From positions 372,001-436,000 of the forward strand of contig CAIKAD010000001.1 of assembly GCA_903825315.1 (NCBI GenBank): a stretch of DNA of 64,000 nucleotides, written 5' to 3'. The translations under genes and the position numbers were made by a program. Source of the stretch: an uncultured Candidatus Peregrinibacteria bacterium. GTDB taxonomy: Bacteria > Patescibacteriota > Gracilibacteria > Peribacterales > Peribacteraceae. Below the pieces are notes generated by a model, which saw only the letters and a program-made list of their open reading frames with translations, was not told where the DNA came from and searched no databases. Of this stretch, positions 63,462-64,000 are shown piece after piece (the stretch's first letter is position 1; each line of letters begins with the position of its first letter).

Positions 63462-63932
63462 ATGGAAAGCTTCCTCCGCCGACGAGGATTCACCCTCATC
63501 GAGCTCCTGCTCGTTATCGGCATTATTGCCATCCTGGCGTCCATTGTAATCATCGCCATCAACCCCAACAGACAGCTGGGGCAGGCGCGCGATGCACAGC
63601 GGCGTTCCGACGTGAACACCATTCTCAATGCTGTGTACCAGTACGCCATAGACAATAATGGAAACATACCCGGTAGCGGTTCCATTACAACAACGGATAA
63701 GAGCATTTGTATGAAAAACACTTCATATACAGACTGTAATTCAGCAGGTTTAGTTTACCTTGGTGTGCTTACGGGTGCGTACCTGCTCAATATCCCGCAG
63801 GATCCTTCACTGTCGTCAAGCCTCACGGGAACCGGGACACGTTACTTTATCAAGAAAGATGCAAACAATCGTATCACGGTCACAGCGAAGGGTGCGGAGC
63901 AATCTGCAACTGCAATCACGGTAACGCGGTAA
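63462..63932 (+). CDS. type IV pilin (prepilin)
   Basis: A 156-residue major-pilin-like protein. The prepilin leader is short (MESFLRRRG), cleaved before FTLIELLLVIGIIAILASIV; Glu5 of the mature protein is present. The helix continues IIAINPNRQLGQARDAQRRS with D-V-N-T-I-L-N-A-V-Y-Q-Y, a pattern common in CPR pilins. The C-terminal part is small, with two Cys (SICMKNTSYTDCN) that could close a D-loop. The mature protein builds a surface pilus for adhesion or DNA uptake. pilB/pilC/pilD are not in the window. The strong terminator after it shows the gene ends its transcript. Confidence 0.9.
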   Translation: MESFLRRRGFTLIELLLVIGIIAILASIVIIAINPNRQLGQARDAQRRSDVNTILNAVYQYAIDNNGNIPGSGSITTTDKSICMKNTSYTDCNSAGLVYLGVLTGAYLLNIPQDPSLSSSLTGTGTRYFIKKDANNRITVTAKGAEQSATAITVTR

Positions 63933-63954
63933 GTTCTTCCTTTGCATACGAGAG

Positions 63955-63981
63955 GCCCCTCTACGGAGGGGCTTTTCTTTT
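63955..63981 (+). terminator. intrinsic terminator after the pilin gene
   Basis: GCCCCTC (63955-63961), TACG loop, GAGGGGC (63966-63972), then TTTTCTTTT. Confidence 0.93.
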
Positions 63982-64000
63982 GGACAGAAGTCACTAGAAT

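Overview
The window looks like a piece of chromosome from a Candidate Phyla Radiation (Patescibacteria) bacterium with moderately high GC. The evidence is the type IV pilin, the VirB2-like pilin with a PKD/proline-rich partner and a TraD/VirD4-like ATPase, secreted proteins with Ser-rich linkers and Cys/Asp-rich repeats, and many small unrecognised proteins. TGA is used as a stop (for example dnaG and pepP end in TGA), which argues against Gracilibacteria and Absconditabacteria. The repeats and overall style recall Peribacteria/Peregrinibacteria, but that placement is an inference from memory, not a measured phylogeny.

Layout. 0-3.2 kb: the end of atpF, then atpH, atpA and atpG of F1Fo ATP synthase, without atpD/atpC after them. 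3.3-5.2 kb: small unknown genes, a STAS protein and rpsU. 5.4-9.4 kb: gyrB, a small membrane protein and hisS. 9.5-15 kb: an exopolysaccharide-type group (GH26-like protein, free DnaJ-type zinc-finger protein, large secreted polysaccharide deacetylase, processive family 2 glycosyltransferase). 15.1-16.4 kb: tRNA-His with a nearby remnant of the same tRNA, then an AT-richer patch with a PD-(D/E)XK nuclease-like gene and an unknown gene. 16.4-29 kb: an envelope and DNA-transfer-like region (PKD/Pro-rich membrane protein, T4SS-type pilin, M24 peptidase, secreted Cys-rich protein, two double-psi beta-barrel proteins, coupling-type ATPase, YbaB, MltG). 29-49.6 kb: housekeeping genes (der, leuS, an rRNA methyltransferase, dnaG, rpoD, a UvrD-type helicase-nuclease, rdgB, ftsK) mixed with unknown genes. 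49.8-57 kb: an epimerase, then marR, a MacA-type fusion protein, an ABC ATPase, two MacB permeases and a lipoprotein. 57-64 kb: a GGDEF protein, a DMT exporter, tRNA-Tyr, a GIY-YIG protein, a kinase-dCMP deaminase fusion, an Nramp-type transporter and a type IV pilin ending at a strong terminator.

The most general signal is promoter placement. In many genes a -10 box lies only 6-10 bases before the start codon, often with a -35 box 16-18 bases further up, so the mRNA should begin at or next to the start codon (leaderless). A smaller set, mostly unknown genes, has a strong Shine-Dalgarno sequence instead. The primary sigma factor is itself unusual: it ends in a four-cysteine zinc-ribbon-like tail beyond region 4. 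All functional calls are from reading motifs by eye; no database search was run.
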